Origin: Saprospiraceae bacterium UBA7687
GTDB lineage: Bacteria; Bacteroidota; Bacteroidia; Chitinophagales; Saprospiraceae
DNA length: 15,199 bases
NCBI GenBank assembly: GCA_002482845.1
Contig: DLGT01000021.1
Coordinates: 1-15,199, forward strand
Direction: 5' to 3'
A model generated the notes under the pieces. The model was not told the DNA's origin. It made no database searches and was given only the letters and a program-made list of their open reading frames with translations. Position numbers and translations under genes: made by a program. Below, piece after piece: positions 1 through 6,732 of this stretch. Every line of letters starts with the position of its first letter. Positions within the stretch are counted from its first letter, which is position 1.

Positions 1-341
1 GCTGCTTTAGCTGTTTTTGGTGCTTTACCTACTACTGCATCAAGAACAATAACACTGTTCTGAATACCACCGAATGGAGAAGATACATAAGTATCTGCAT
101 TGTTATCATTATCCCATGTATTACCATCTAATAAGTATCTGAATTCATACGTTTGACCTGCTGCCAATTCTACCACAGTACTTAACTCTCCTTTTGTACC
201 TTTAAGTAATGGCGCTTTTGCAGAATCCCAGTTATTAAAGTCACCTAAAAGTTGAACTTTTTTAACTTCTTTTGATGCAGGATAAGAAAATGTCACTTTG
301 CATGTTCCCTTTGCAGGTTGGTATTTTTTAATAATGCTCAT
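1..341 (-). CDS. CBM48 / isoamylase-N-terminal-like glycogen-binding protein (3' end outside window)
   Basis: Translating the minus strand from the ATG at 341 gives 113 codons with no stop before the window edge. It begins MSIIKKYQPAKGTCKVTF and continues through VQLLGDFNNWD, a YEFRYLLDG segment and a short acidic NDNNADTY stretch. The pattern 'F.yp....V.lvGdFN.W......L....G.....v.L..G..YeFrYlvDG..W' is the hallmark of the CBM48/AMPK-beta glycogen-binding fold, which binds alpha-1,4-glucans. The domain begins at residue 1 with no signal peptide, so the protein should be cytoplasmic. After residue ~102 the chain turns Ala/Lys-rich (GKAPKTAKA), which looks like a tail or linker, so this may be a small stand-alone binding protein rather than the front of a branching enzyme. 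The missing 3' end leaves that open. A -7 box lies at 407-414. Confidence 0.85.
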   Translation of the reverse strand, partial: MSIIKKYQPAKGTCKVTFSYPASKEVKKVQLLGDFNNWDSAKAPLLKGTKGELSTVVELAAGQTYEFRYLLDGNTWDNDNNADTYVSSPFGGIQNSVIVLDAVVGKAPKTAKA

Positions 342-406
342 GATAAACAGTTATGTTGATTTAGTAAAAAAATGTTTGTGGATTATAGTGTCATCGTAAC
401 ACGCCA

Positions 407-414
407 CAAAAGTA
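407..414 (-). promoter_or_regulatory. Bacteroidota -7 element for the CBM48 gene
   Basis: On the minus strand this reads TACTTTTG, an exact fit to TAnnTTTG. It would start transcription near 400 and give a leader of about 60 nt before the ATG at 341. No clear TTG sits at the -33 position. Confidence 0.5.
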
Positions 415-658
415 CAGTATTTATTGTTACTAAATTGACATTAATCAATGTTTAACATAAATTAACACATTTAAAACAACAAATAACAAAATTTAATTTG
501 CTTTGACAGAAAAATTGAATGAAGTTTTTATCAATTTTAGTTTTTCAAATAAATGAATGGTAGTTTTTTAATTTTACTAAAATGAGCTTATAATTTTCAG
601 CTTATAAAATAATAAGCTTTTACTAAGAAGCTATTTATATTTTATTGAACATTTATAA
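415..658. other. AT-rich spacer between the MerC-like gene and the CBM48 gene
   Basis: Together with the promoter and leader at 342-414 this is a 317-bp gene-free stretch. I find no reading frame with recognisable content. The only structure is a weak hairpin, AGCTTAT (599-605) with ATAAGCT (612-618) and a 6-nt loop, which could help end minus-strand transcription of the MerC-like gene. It lacks a proper T-run on that strand. Confidence 0.4.
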
Positions 659-1054
659 TTACGCTTTGGAAGTACAAACTCTACCTAAACGATGATTAAC
701 AAGATGAGAACTTGCCACAAGCAATCCACCTAATACACTAAATACCAACATCCATCCGTGGTGCTCTATCATCCCAATCATCAAAAATCCAAAACCAATT
801 GCAGCCATAGAAAGAGGAAGTGCATTCTTGTGCAGTTTAAGATAATCACCCAATAATGAATAAGAAGCTATCACCACACCAATTCCAATCACCACCCAAT
901 CAAACATATGATTGTGTAACCATGAACTTCTACCTACTAATCCTAAAGATATCATCACAGGAATAGCCGAACAGTGAATAGCACACAATAAAGATGTAAA
1001 AAAACCAGCCGCGTCAGGATTAATATTAAAAATAGACTTCATGAAATAATTCAT
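659..1054 (-). CDS. MerC-domain membrane protein
   Basis: A 131-aa protein with about four hydrophobic segments (roughly residues 17-40, 52-70, 80-96 and 100-118). A Cys/His motif in the first one, CAIHC (residues 24-28), is followed by a Pro, as in MerC-family proteins. His residues cluster in the loops (HNH at 47-49, EHH at 97-99). MerC of mercury-resistance operons is an inner-membrane mercuric-ion transporter. The many chromosomal MerC-domain proteins of Bacteroidota have no proven substrate and often sit under Fur/Zur-type control. There is no merA, merT or merR here, so true mercury resistance is unlikely and a role in transition-metal homeostasis is a better guess. The first ATG (1054) is only ~11 nt from the predicted transcription start, and Met5 is a possible alternative. 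The gene stands alone, with a palindrome over its promoter. Confidence 0.75.
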   Translation of the reverse strand: MNYFMKSIFNINPDAAGFFTSLLCAIHCSAIPVMISLGLVGRSSWLHNHMFDWVVIGIGVVIASYSLLGDYLKLHKNALPLSMAAIGFGFLMIGMIEHHGWMLVFSVLGGLLVASSHLVNHRLGRVCTSKA

Positions 1055-1071
1055 ATTTTAATTTAGTGATG

Positions 1072-1101
1072 CAAAGATATAATATAACATCGTAAATGCA
1101 A
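1072..1101 (-). promoter_or_regulatory. Promoter of the MerC-like gene
   Basis: On the minus strand a TTG (1099-1101) is followed, after exactly 19 nt, by TATCTTTG (1072-1079). This is a full match to the Bacteroidota -33/-7 pattern. Transcription should start near 1066, about 11 nt before the first ATG. The -33 TTG lies inside the palindrome at 1096-1112. Confidence 0.7.
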
Positions 1102-1112
1102 TAATGTTGCAT
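1096..1112. promoter_or_regulatory. 17-bp palindromic operator overlapping the MerC promoter
   Basis: ATGCAATAATGTTGCAT is an inverted repeat in which 7 of 8 base pairs around a central A are complementary. It covers the -33 TTG. A further ATGCAA half site occurs at 1069-1074, across the -7 box. The size, symmetry and position suit a dimeric Fur-superfamily repressor such as Zur. The regulator gene is not in the window, so its identity is inferred. Confidence 0.55.
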
Positions 1113-1279
1113 CTATTTTTTTTATTATTTGACTAATGGTATATGTTTATAGGTGTAGAAAACTTGTAATAACTAAGGTTTTTTATGAAATATTTCTCGT
1201 TCTTTAAGTAAATTTATTTGAAGTAAAATCTATAACTTTTTGGGTTGTTGCATAAACTATAATTATGGACGAGCTCATA

Positions 1280-2176
1280 TCATCTATTAATCCTTTCTAA
1301 AAAACATGATAATTTAATGACTTCAAAACTTTGAATTTGGCCTATTATATTTTCGCCGAACAATTTATTACAAAAATTACGATCTGGATTAAATCTTCCT
1401 ACGATAGCAATCCATAAATTTTCTTGCAATTTATGTCTAGCCACCCATTCTTTAACTTTAGATTTATTATTCCAGTTTTTGTTATTTTCTGCAATAATAG
1501 GTATCTCTTTATTGTCATAAAATATCCTATATTTCTCGTGATAAAAAGCTCTTAGATCTGCCTTCAATGAAGTTTTTGTATATTTCAAACCATTTAATAC
1601 TATTTTTAGTGGGTCCTTTTGGTTGTTTAACTTTTGATCATACGCAATATAAAACAGGTTTGTCAGTTCACTGTAACTTATCTCACAGTTTTCTTCTATC
1701 GAAATATTTTTATCAATAATAATTTCTACATCTTCAATGTCAGAAATGTATGGCATTTTAGAATTGGATTCTATTCTTCTGTACATGAAGCAATCTATAA
1801 AATGGTCAGAAATACCAATCTTGCCTTTTAGATGAGAAATATATAGAAAATCAAAACTTTTTGTTATACAATATTTACTCTTTAAATTGGATTCTTTGTC
1901 ATCTACGGTAATCCAAAAATGATCAAGATCTGTAATCGAATCAATGGCATAATAATTATTTACATTTTTATAACCTTTATCAAATTTAATAGAATCTATG
2001 GTAATGACAATAGCTTTTCCTAATCTATTGGGTTCATCCATAGAGATCCAAGTTCCTTCAATTTCAAATTTCGTGCCTTTACTAGAATCTTGTGCAAGAC
2101 ATTTTAAGCTGCTCAAGAAAAAGAAACAAAAGGTCATTATCAATGCAGTAAATATTCTAAAAAAAATTGATTCCAT
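1280..2176 (-). CDS. Unrecognised secreted protein
   Basis: I do not recognise this family. The reading frame is open from 2230, but the ATG at 2176 is the better start: it gives a typical signal peptide (MESIFFR, a Phe/Leu-rich core, then CLA before Gln29) and a 298-aa precursor. The Cys before the cleavage site is not in a proper lipobox, so a soluble periplasmic or secreted protein is more likely than a lipoprotein. The first ~120 mature residues (EGTWISMDEPNR, then alternating short strands with ITID and FWITVDD) look beta-rich, somewhat like lipocalin-type 'G.W' domains. The C-terminal half is more helical, with a basic WVARHKLQENLW segment. It is very AT-rich, even for this window. It is monocistronic, between the MerC-like gene and the phosphomutase terminator, and no clear promoter motif was found. 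A lineage-specific gene is plausible. Confidence 0.65.
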   Translation of the reverse strand: MESIFFRIFTALIMTFCFFFLSSLKCLAQDSSKGTKFEIEGTWISMDEPNRLGKAIVITIDSIKFDKGYKNVNNYYAIDSITDLDHFWITVDDKESNLKSKYCITKSFDFLYISHLKGKIGISDHFIDCFMYRRIESNSKMPYISDIEDVEIIIDKNISIEENCEISYSELTNLFYIAYDQKLNNQKDPLKIVLNGLKYTKTSLKADLRAFYHEKYRIFYDNKEIPIIAENNKNWNNKSKVKEWVARHKLQENLWIAIVGRFNPDRNFCNKLFGENIIGQIQSFEVIKLSCFLERINR

Positions 2177-2232
2177 ATTTTTGATATTTATTTTGTAATT
2201 TTCTAGTAATTCATATATAAAGATTTCCAAAA

Positions 2233-2271
2233 TTCAGACCTTATAGGTACTCAATTCCTATAAGGTCTGAA
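2233..2271 (-). terminator. Hairpin terminator behind the phosphomutase gene
   Basis: A perfect 15-bp inverted repeat (2233-2247 with 2257-2271) has a 9-nt loop and begins 7 nt past the phosphomutase stop. On the minus strand only a short TTTT follows, after AA, so the U-tract is weak, but the position and stem strength support termination. Confidence 0.65.
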
Positions 2272-2278
2272 ATTTATA

Positions 2279-4021
2279 TTATACACCAAGATCCCTTAAT
2301 ATCTCAGTAAGTTTTGCATCTAGTTGTTCTTCGACATTCACATAATCTTCTTTACTGGCAAGGCTAGCATTGACACTACAATAAAACTTTATTTTTGGTT
2401 CTGTACCTGAAGGACGCGCTGAGATGATACTGCCATCTTCCGTAAAAAACTGAAGTACATTGGATGAAGGTAAATCTATTTTTTCTGTCTCACCTGTAAT
2501 CATATCTTTTGAGATACTTTTTTTATAATCCTTCAGTGTGACTACTTTTATACCTCCTAAAGTAGTCGGTGTATCATTTCTATATTTCTCCATCATGGCT
2601 TGAATTTCTTCCGCACCAGACTTTCCTTTTTTTGTAATAGAGATTAATTTTTCTTTATAAAATCCATATTCTAGGTACATATCGAGCATGACTTCATAGA
2701 GACTGCTACCTTGATCTTTATAATACGCTGCCATCTCTGCAAACATAGCACAAGCTACTACAGCATCTTTATCTCTTGCGTGATCTCCTACAAGGTAACC
2801 ATAACTTTCTTCTCCGCCTACTACAAAAGTTTTTTGGCCTTCGAGTCTAGTCATTATCTCACCGATAAACTTAAATCCAGTCAGCGAATTGTAACATGTC
2901 ACGCCTTTGGACGCAGCCATTTTGTCTATTAGATACGATGTAACAATTGTTTTCACAACATATTGATTGCCATCCAGTTTTCCTGCTTTTTCCCAAGCTC
3001 CTAAGACATATCTGACGAGTAGGCTAAGTGCTTGATTTCCATTCAACAAAATGAATTCGCCTTTATCATTTTTTATAGCCAGCCCCACTCTATCTGCATC
3101 AGGGTCAGTAGCCATAACGATATCCGCATCTACTTCTTTTGCTTTTGCAATAGCCATGCTCAATGCTTCAGCTTCTTCAGGGTTGGGATAAAAAACGGTA
3201 GGGAAATTACCATCTACCACCATTTGTTCTTTTACAACTATTACATTTTCAAAACCAAACTTATGTAAAGCATCTGGAATGATAACACCTCCTGTACCGT
3301 GGATAGGAGAAAAGACGATTTTAAGATCTTTTTGTCTATGGATGGCGTCTTTAGAGATAGACCATTTTACCAATTCATTGATGTATTTTTCATCCATTTC
3401 TTTGCCGATAGACTGAATATTTGATGCTTTACGATCAAAATTAATCAGGTCAATATTGCTAACTTTAGCTACTTCATCCATCACTGCTTCATCGTGAGGT
3501 GCGACTAATTGTCCACCATCTGCACCATAAGCTTTGTATCCGTTATACTCTTTTGGATTATGGGATGCAGTGAGCATGACGCCGCTTTGACAGCCTAATT
3601 CTCTAATGGCAAAGGATAACTCAGGCGTAGGTCTTAGTCCTTCAAAGAAGTAAACAAAGATACCATTGGCAGAAAAAACATCTGCTACGATACCAGCAAA
3701 CAAACTAGAATTATTACGATTATCATGTGCGATAACAACTTTTATTTGCTGTTCAGGATATAACTTTATCAAGTAATTGCTCAATCCTTGGGTAGCAGCC
3801 CCAAGTGTATATTTGTTTACACGATTAGAACCTGCACCCATGATACCACGCAATCCACCTGTACCAAATTCAAGGTCTCTATAAAAGGCATCTGTAAGTT
3901 CTGTCGTATTATTTTGATCGATCAATTGTTTGATTTCAGCTTTTGTGGCTTCGTCATAATTTCCTGCCAACCATGCGTCTACTCGTGATTGCACATTAGC
4001 GTCTAAAGATATATTGGACAT
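2279..4021 (-). CDS. Phospho-sugar mutase (phosphoglucomutase/phosphomannomutase, alpha-D-phosphohexomutase superfamily)
   Basis: A 580-aa enzyme that interconverts hexose 1- and 6-phosphates, feeding glycogen, nucleotide-sugar and envelope polysaccharide synthesis. All four domain signatures are present: the phosphoserine loop TASHNP at 151-156 (catalytic Ser153), the Mg-binding loop DPDADR at 306-311, the sugar-specificity loop GGEESYG at 402-408, and the phosphate-binding loop RPSGTEPK at 536-543. The length matches the PGM2/PgcA-type subgroup rather than the ~450-aa ManB/GlmM type. Glucose 1-/6-phosphate is the likeliest substrate, but motifs alone cannot exclude mannose or deoxyribose phosphates. 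The frame is open to 4072, but the extra 17 residues (MCYLGTEIIIF...) are not family-like, and MSNISLDANVQSRVDAWL at 4021 is a typical start. It is apparently transcribed alone, and no exact TAnnTTTG box was found upstream. Confidence 0.95.
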   Translation of the reverse strand: MSNISLDANVQSRVDAWLAGNYDEATKAEIKQLIDQNNTTELTDAFYRDLEFGTGGLRGIMGAGSNRVNKYTLGAATQGLSNYLIKLYPEQQIKVVIAHDNRNNSSLFAGIVADVFSANGIFVYFFEGLRPTPELSFAIRELGCQSGVMLTASHNPKEYNGYKAYGADGGQLVAPHDEAVMDEVAKVSNIDLINFDRKASNIQSIGKEMDEKYINELVKWSISKDAIHRQKDLKIVFSPIHGTGGVIIPDALHKFGFENVIVVKEQMVVDGNFPTVFYPNPEEAEALSMAIAKAKEVDADIVMATDPDADRVGLAIKNDKGEFILLNGNQALSLLVRYVLGAWEKAGKLDGNQYVVKTIVTSYLIDKMAASKGVTCYNSLTGFKFIGEIMTRLEGQKTFVVGGEESYGYLVGDHARDKDAVVACAMFAEMAAYYKDQGSSLYEVMLDMYLEYGFYKEKLISITKKGKSGAEEIQAMMEKYRNDTPTTLGGIKVVTLKDYKKSISKDMITGETEKIDLPSSNVLQFFTEDGSIISARPSGTEPKIKFYCSVNASLASKEDYVNVEEQLDAKLTEILRDLGV

Positions 4022-4210
4022 ATTTATTTTATTTAATGTGAAAATAATAATTTCTGTACCCAAATAGCACATTCTCTACGAAGGCAAATTTAATCAAATA
4101 ATATAAATAGCAATGTTTTGTAACAAGAAGTTTTAATTAATCCATCTAAACAATTATCCAATGATCATTTCCAAAATGTTTAGACCATTATTTTGTTATC
4201 TCAATCCAAT

Positions 4211-4245
4211 AAAAAAGGGAAAGCATGATGACATACTTTCCCTTT
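4211..4245 (-). terminator. Rho-independent terminator of the OmpA-family gene
   Basis: AAAGGGAAAG (4214-4223) pairs perfectly with CTTTCCCTTT (4236-4245) across a 12-nt loop. On the minus strand the hairpin runs into six Ts (4216-4211). It starts 24 nt past the stop codon at 4269. Confidence 0.8.
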
Positions 4246-4268
4246 ATTAAATATTTATTTTTTAATTC

Positions 4269-5729
4269 TTATTGTCGTGGTATCATATTGAACTCTACCC
4301 TTCTATTTAAGGTACGTCCTTTTTCATTTTCATTAGTAGATATTGGTCGTGACTCTCCGAATCCTGTAAAACTCATTCTATCAGCTGAAATACCTTGTTT
4401 AACTAAGAATTCATAACAAGCCTTTGCTCTTCTTTCAGACAAAGATTGATTTGCTGTAGATGAGCCAGTATTATCTGTATGACCACTTATGTTCATATTG
4501 AAGTCAGGATATCTATTCATGATGTCTGAGATTTGACGCAAGACGATATTTGACTCAGATTTCAAAACTGCACTTCCTGTCTGAAACTGAACTGCTTGCA
4601 TTGCAATATCAAGTGTCTTTTTATCTTCCATTTTTATCTCAGGACAACCTTCATTCGCAACTGTACCTGCCACATTAGGACATTTGTCTCGACTATCATC
4701 TATACCATCACCATCTGTATCTGGGCAACCATTGTAGATCTTAAGACCTGGTTTGGTAGGACATTTATCTTCTTTATCAGTGATACCATCGCCATCTGTA
4801 TCTGGGCAACCCATGGTAGCTTCGGTACCTTTTTCATTAGGACACTTATCTTTATCATCAGAGACACCATCGCCATCACTATCCATCACTTTAACTTTTG
4901 GCTCTTCAGGACAACCTTTGTTTGCGAGCGTTCCTGCCACATTTGGACATTCATCTTCATTATCAGCTATACCATCACCGTCTGTATCTGGACAGCCACC
5001 AAATTGCTTCAAACCTTTGGATTCAGGGCATTTGTCTAAGTAATCAGGTACGCTATCACCATCTTTATCAGGGCAACCATTCAATTCTTTGGGACCAAAT
5101 GCATTTGGGCATAGGTCTAATTCGTCAACTATACCATCATTATCACTGTCCAATTTTACCATTTCTTCAGGTTTTTTCTCTTCTTCTGCAGGCAATTTAC
5201 CTAATAAATAAGTAAAACCAATACCATGCTGAAGATTATTTCTATCCTCAGCTAGAGAATATCTGTATTCTGTTTGAAGGGTTATATAGGCTTTGGGGCC
5301 TACTTTTACATAAAGACCAAGACCTGCAGGAATTTGAATATTGAATTCTCCTTCTGTTTCATGTACACCACCGACACCAGCCATTAAGTATGGTATAAAC
5401 CTTCTACCTTCTTTAAAAAACTGATATTGAAACTGTGCGTCAAGACTCAAAATACTTTTAGTCACAGAAGCTAAAGAGTCAATGTGCGAATTCACTAAAC
5501 CATAACGCAAAGGAAAATTTAGCGCAATATTATTGGTCAATTGTCTTTGATAACCCAATTCGTAACCATGTCTATAATCCTTAAATCCTGACAAGGTACC
5601 ACCATTCTGTGATTGGTAATCAAGAAATAACTTCTTAAATGAAACTCCTGACTTGAGCTGGGGATTCTGTGCATAAAGGCCTGGTACAACCGATGCAAAA
5701 ATTATGAAGATAAACAACAAATTTCTCAT
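4269..5729 (-). CDS. OmpA-family outer-membrane protein with six thrombospondin type 3 repeats
   Basis: A 486-aa envelope protein. Residues 1-20 are a signal peptide (MRNLLFIFIIFASVVPGLYA, then QNPQ). Residues ~22-178 are rich in alternating aromatic strands and look like an eight-stranded barrel. An acidic linker (AEEEKKPEEM) leads to six calcium-binding TSP3-like repeats of the DxDxDGxxD..D.CP.......GCP type (194-363). A C-terminal OmpA domain (~376-482) carries ISGHTDNTGS, LSERRA and GRTLNRRVEF, which contact peptidoglycan diaminopimelate in this family. The protein therefore probably ties the outer membrane to the wall, with a rigid Ca2+-dependent stalk. The frame extends to 5780, but that would start upstream of the -7 box at 5770-5777, so Met at 5729 is chosen. 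The gene is monocistronic with its own terminator. Plus-strand frames opposite the TSP3 region are artefacts of the repeats. Confidence 0.95.
   Translation of the reverse strand: MRNLLFIFIIFASVVPGLYAQNPQLKSGVSFKKLFLDYQSQNGGTLSGFKDYRHGYELGYQRQLTNNIALNFPLRYGLVNSHIDSLASVTKSILSLDAQFQYQFFKEGRRFIPYLMAGVGGVHETEGEFNIQIPAGLGLYVKVGPKAYITLQTEYRYSLAEDRNNLQHGIGFTYLLGKLPAEEEKKPEEMVKLDSDNDGIVDELDLCPNAFGPKELNGCPDKDGDSVPDYLDKCPESKGLKQFGGCPDTDGDGIADNEDECPNVAGTLANKGCPEEPKVKVMDSDGDGVSDDKDKCPNEKGTEATMGCPDTDGDGITDKEDKCPTKPGLKIYNGCPDTDGDGIDDSRDKCPNVAGTVANEGCPEIKMEDKKTLDIAMQAVQFQTGSAVLKSESNIVLRQISDIMNRYPDFNMNISGHTDNTGSSTANQSLSERRAKACYEFLVKQGISADRMSFTGFGESRPISTNENEKGRTLNRRVEFNMIPRQ
4641..5150 (-). repeat. Six TSP3 coding repeats
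   Basis: Six ~27-residue units begin at residues 194, 221, 248, 283, 310 and 337 of the OmpA-family protein. An eight-residue Lys/Glu/Val linker separates units 3 and 4. Units 3 and 6 share NVAGT(L/V)AN(K/E)GCPE and units 3, 5 and 6 share DTDGDGI, which suggests a three-unit block was duplicated. Confidence 0.85.
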
Positions 5730-5769
5730 ATTCGAAAAGTCTATATTTTGAAAAACCTTAAATAAGTGA

Positions 5770-5777
5770 CAAAAATA
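5770..5777 (-). promoter_or_regulatory. -7 element of the OmpA-family gene
   Basis: It reads TATTTTTG on the minus strand, an exact TAnnTTTG match. The predicted start near 5764 gives a leader of about 35 nt to the ATG at 5729 and rules out the upstream ATG at 5780. The region upstream is nearly pure A/T and has no TTG at -33. Confidence 0.6.
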
Positions 5778-5942
5778 CATAATATTTTATTATAATATAT
5801 AAAATGATGTAGAAATATTATTTTTTGATAGAATCTGATTTAAATAATGAGTGGCTTTTGAGTATTAAAACAACTAACTTAAATGAAAAATGAACAAATA
5901 AGCGAACCAGTTATACCATTACCTCCTTAATATTCTTATTCC

Positions 5943-5964
5943 AATATTAATTTAATATTAATTT
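5943..5964 (+). promoter_or_regulatory. Tandem 11-bp direct repeat upstream of the phosphate operon (possible Pho box)
   Basis: AATATTAATTT occurs twice back to back (5943-5953 and 5954-5964), with a third AATATT at 5929. PhoB/PhoP-type regulators bind tandem direct repeats with an 11-bp period, and the genes downstream are a phosphate transporter and its partner. The repeats centre about 58 bp before the predicted start. The unit is pure A/T, and a looser 11-nt repeat at 10123-10144 has no promoter, so chance is possible. Confidence 0.35.
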
Positions 5965-5997
5965 TTCGTGAATGATGGATATGAAGCCAACTCGTCG

Positions 5998-6005
5998 TAC
6001 ATTTG
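5998..6005 (+). promoter_or_regulatory. -7 element of the DUF47-PiT operon
   Basis: TACATTTG is an exact TAnnTTTG match. The same octamer serves the porin pair at 8567. Transcription would start near 6011, about 31 nt before the TTG start codon at 6042. The -33 region has ATG rather than TTG. Confidence 0.6.
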
Positions 6006-6041
6006 CGGCGCAATTTGATAACCAACGTTAAATAATAGACA

Positions 6042-6683
6042 TTGAACAACTTAATCAGACTTTTTCTGCCTAAAGACAAAGTATTTTATGAAGTCTTTGA
6101 AAATATAGTAGTCAATCTTAAAGAAATGATTACTCAGCTAAAAACAGCGCTTGATGAAAAAGACGTGCCTACTCGTTTCAAAATGCTTGAAAGCATTGAG
6201 CATGGTGAACACAAAAATGATGAATACACCCACCAAATTTTTGTAGAGTTGAGTCGTAACTTTATCACTCCCTTTGATAGAGAAGATATCCACTACTTAG
6301 CAACATCACTAGATGATATTGCAGATTATATGCATGCTGCAACCAAAAAAATATTGACTTACAATGTAGAAACCACTGATCAATACATGAAAGACCTCGT
6401 GGATATCAGTGAAAAATCAATTGTAACACTCGCAGATGCAGTCAACAAGCTTAGAAGTATGAAAAACATAAGTCAGATAAAACATGACTGTGTACTTATC
6501 AATAGTCTTGAAAACCAAGCAGATGATGTATTAGATAGTGCAATCCTCAATTTATTTGCAAAAAATAGTGACCCTATCCAAATCATTAAGTTGAAAGATA
6601 TCTATCAAGATCTAGAAGTCATATCAGACAAATGCGAGGATGCATCTAATGTCATAGAGTCTATCATCATAAAGTACGCTTAA
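6042..6683 (+). CDS. DUF47 / PhoU-like partner of the phosphate transporter
   Basis: A 213-aa, mostly helical cytoplasmic protein of the DUF47 (TIGR00153) family, distantly related to PhoU. Family marks include the N-terminal FLPKDKVFYEVFE, the acidic/His cluster EHGEHKNDEYTHQIF (53-67), TPFDREDIHYLATSLDDIADYM (76-97) and ENQADD (157-162). The paired acidic motifs resemble PhoU metal-binding sites. Members are usually encoded directly before a PiT transporter, as here (49-nt gap), and are thought to regulate it. The start is unusual: an in-frame TAG at 6036-6038 leaves TTG at 6042 as the first usable codon, and the first ATG (codon 29) would delete the conserved PKD region. I therefore accept the TTG start. 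A sequencing error at the start codon is the alternative. Confidence 0.9.
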   Translation: MNNLIRLFLPKDKVFYEVFENIVVNLKEMITQLKTALDEKDVPTRFKMLESIEHGEHKNDEYTHQIFVELSRNFITPFDREDIHYLATSLDDIADYMHAATKKILTYNVETTDQYMKDLVDISEKSIVTLADAVNKLRSMKNISQIKHDCVLINSLENQADDVLDSAILNLFAKNSDPIQIIKLKDIYQDLEVISDKCEDASNVIESIIIKYA

Positions 6684-6732
6684 CTTAACCTACTGATACA
6701 GGAAGTATTCATTTCCCATCTACCAACTTATT

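Noticed and set aside
659..1054. Mercury-resistance locus
   Set aside because: Only a MerC-domain protein is present, with no merA, merT, merP or merR, and the operator looks like a Fur/Zur-type palindrome.
4596..5215. Three overlapping plus-strand open frames opposite the OmpA-family gene
   Set aside because: They lie wholly antisense to the TSP3 repeats, have repetitive Ser/Pro/Ile/His-rich content caused by the repeated GAT/CC codons, and lack start signals.
5883..5930. 15-codon leader peptide frame (MKNEQISEPVIPLPP)
   Set aside because: It lies upstream of the predicted promoter of the DUF47 gene, so it would not be in that transcript, and there is no other support.
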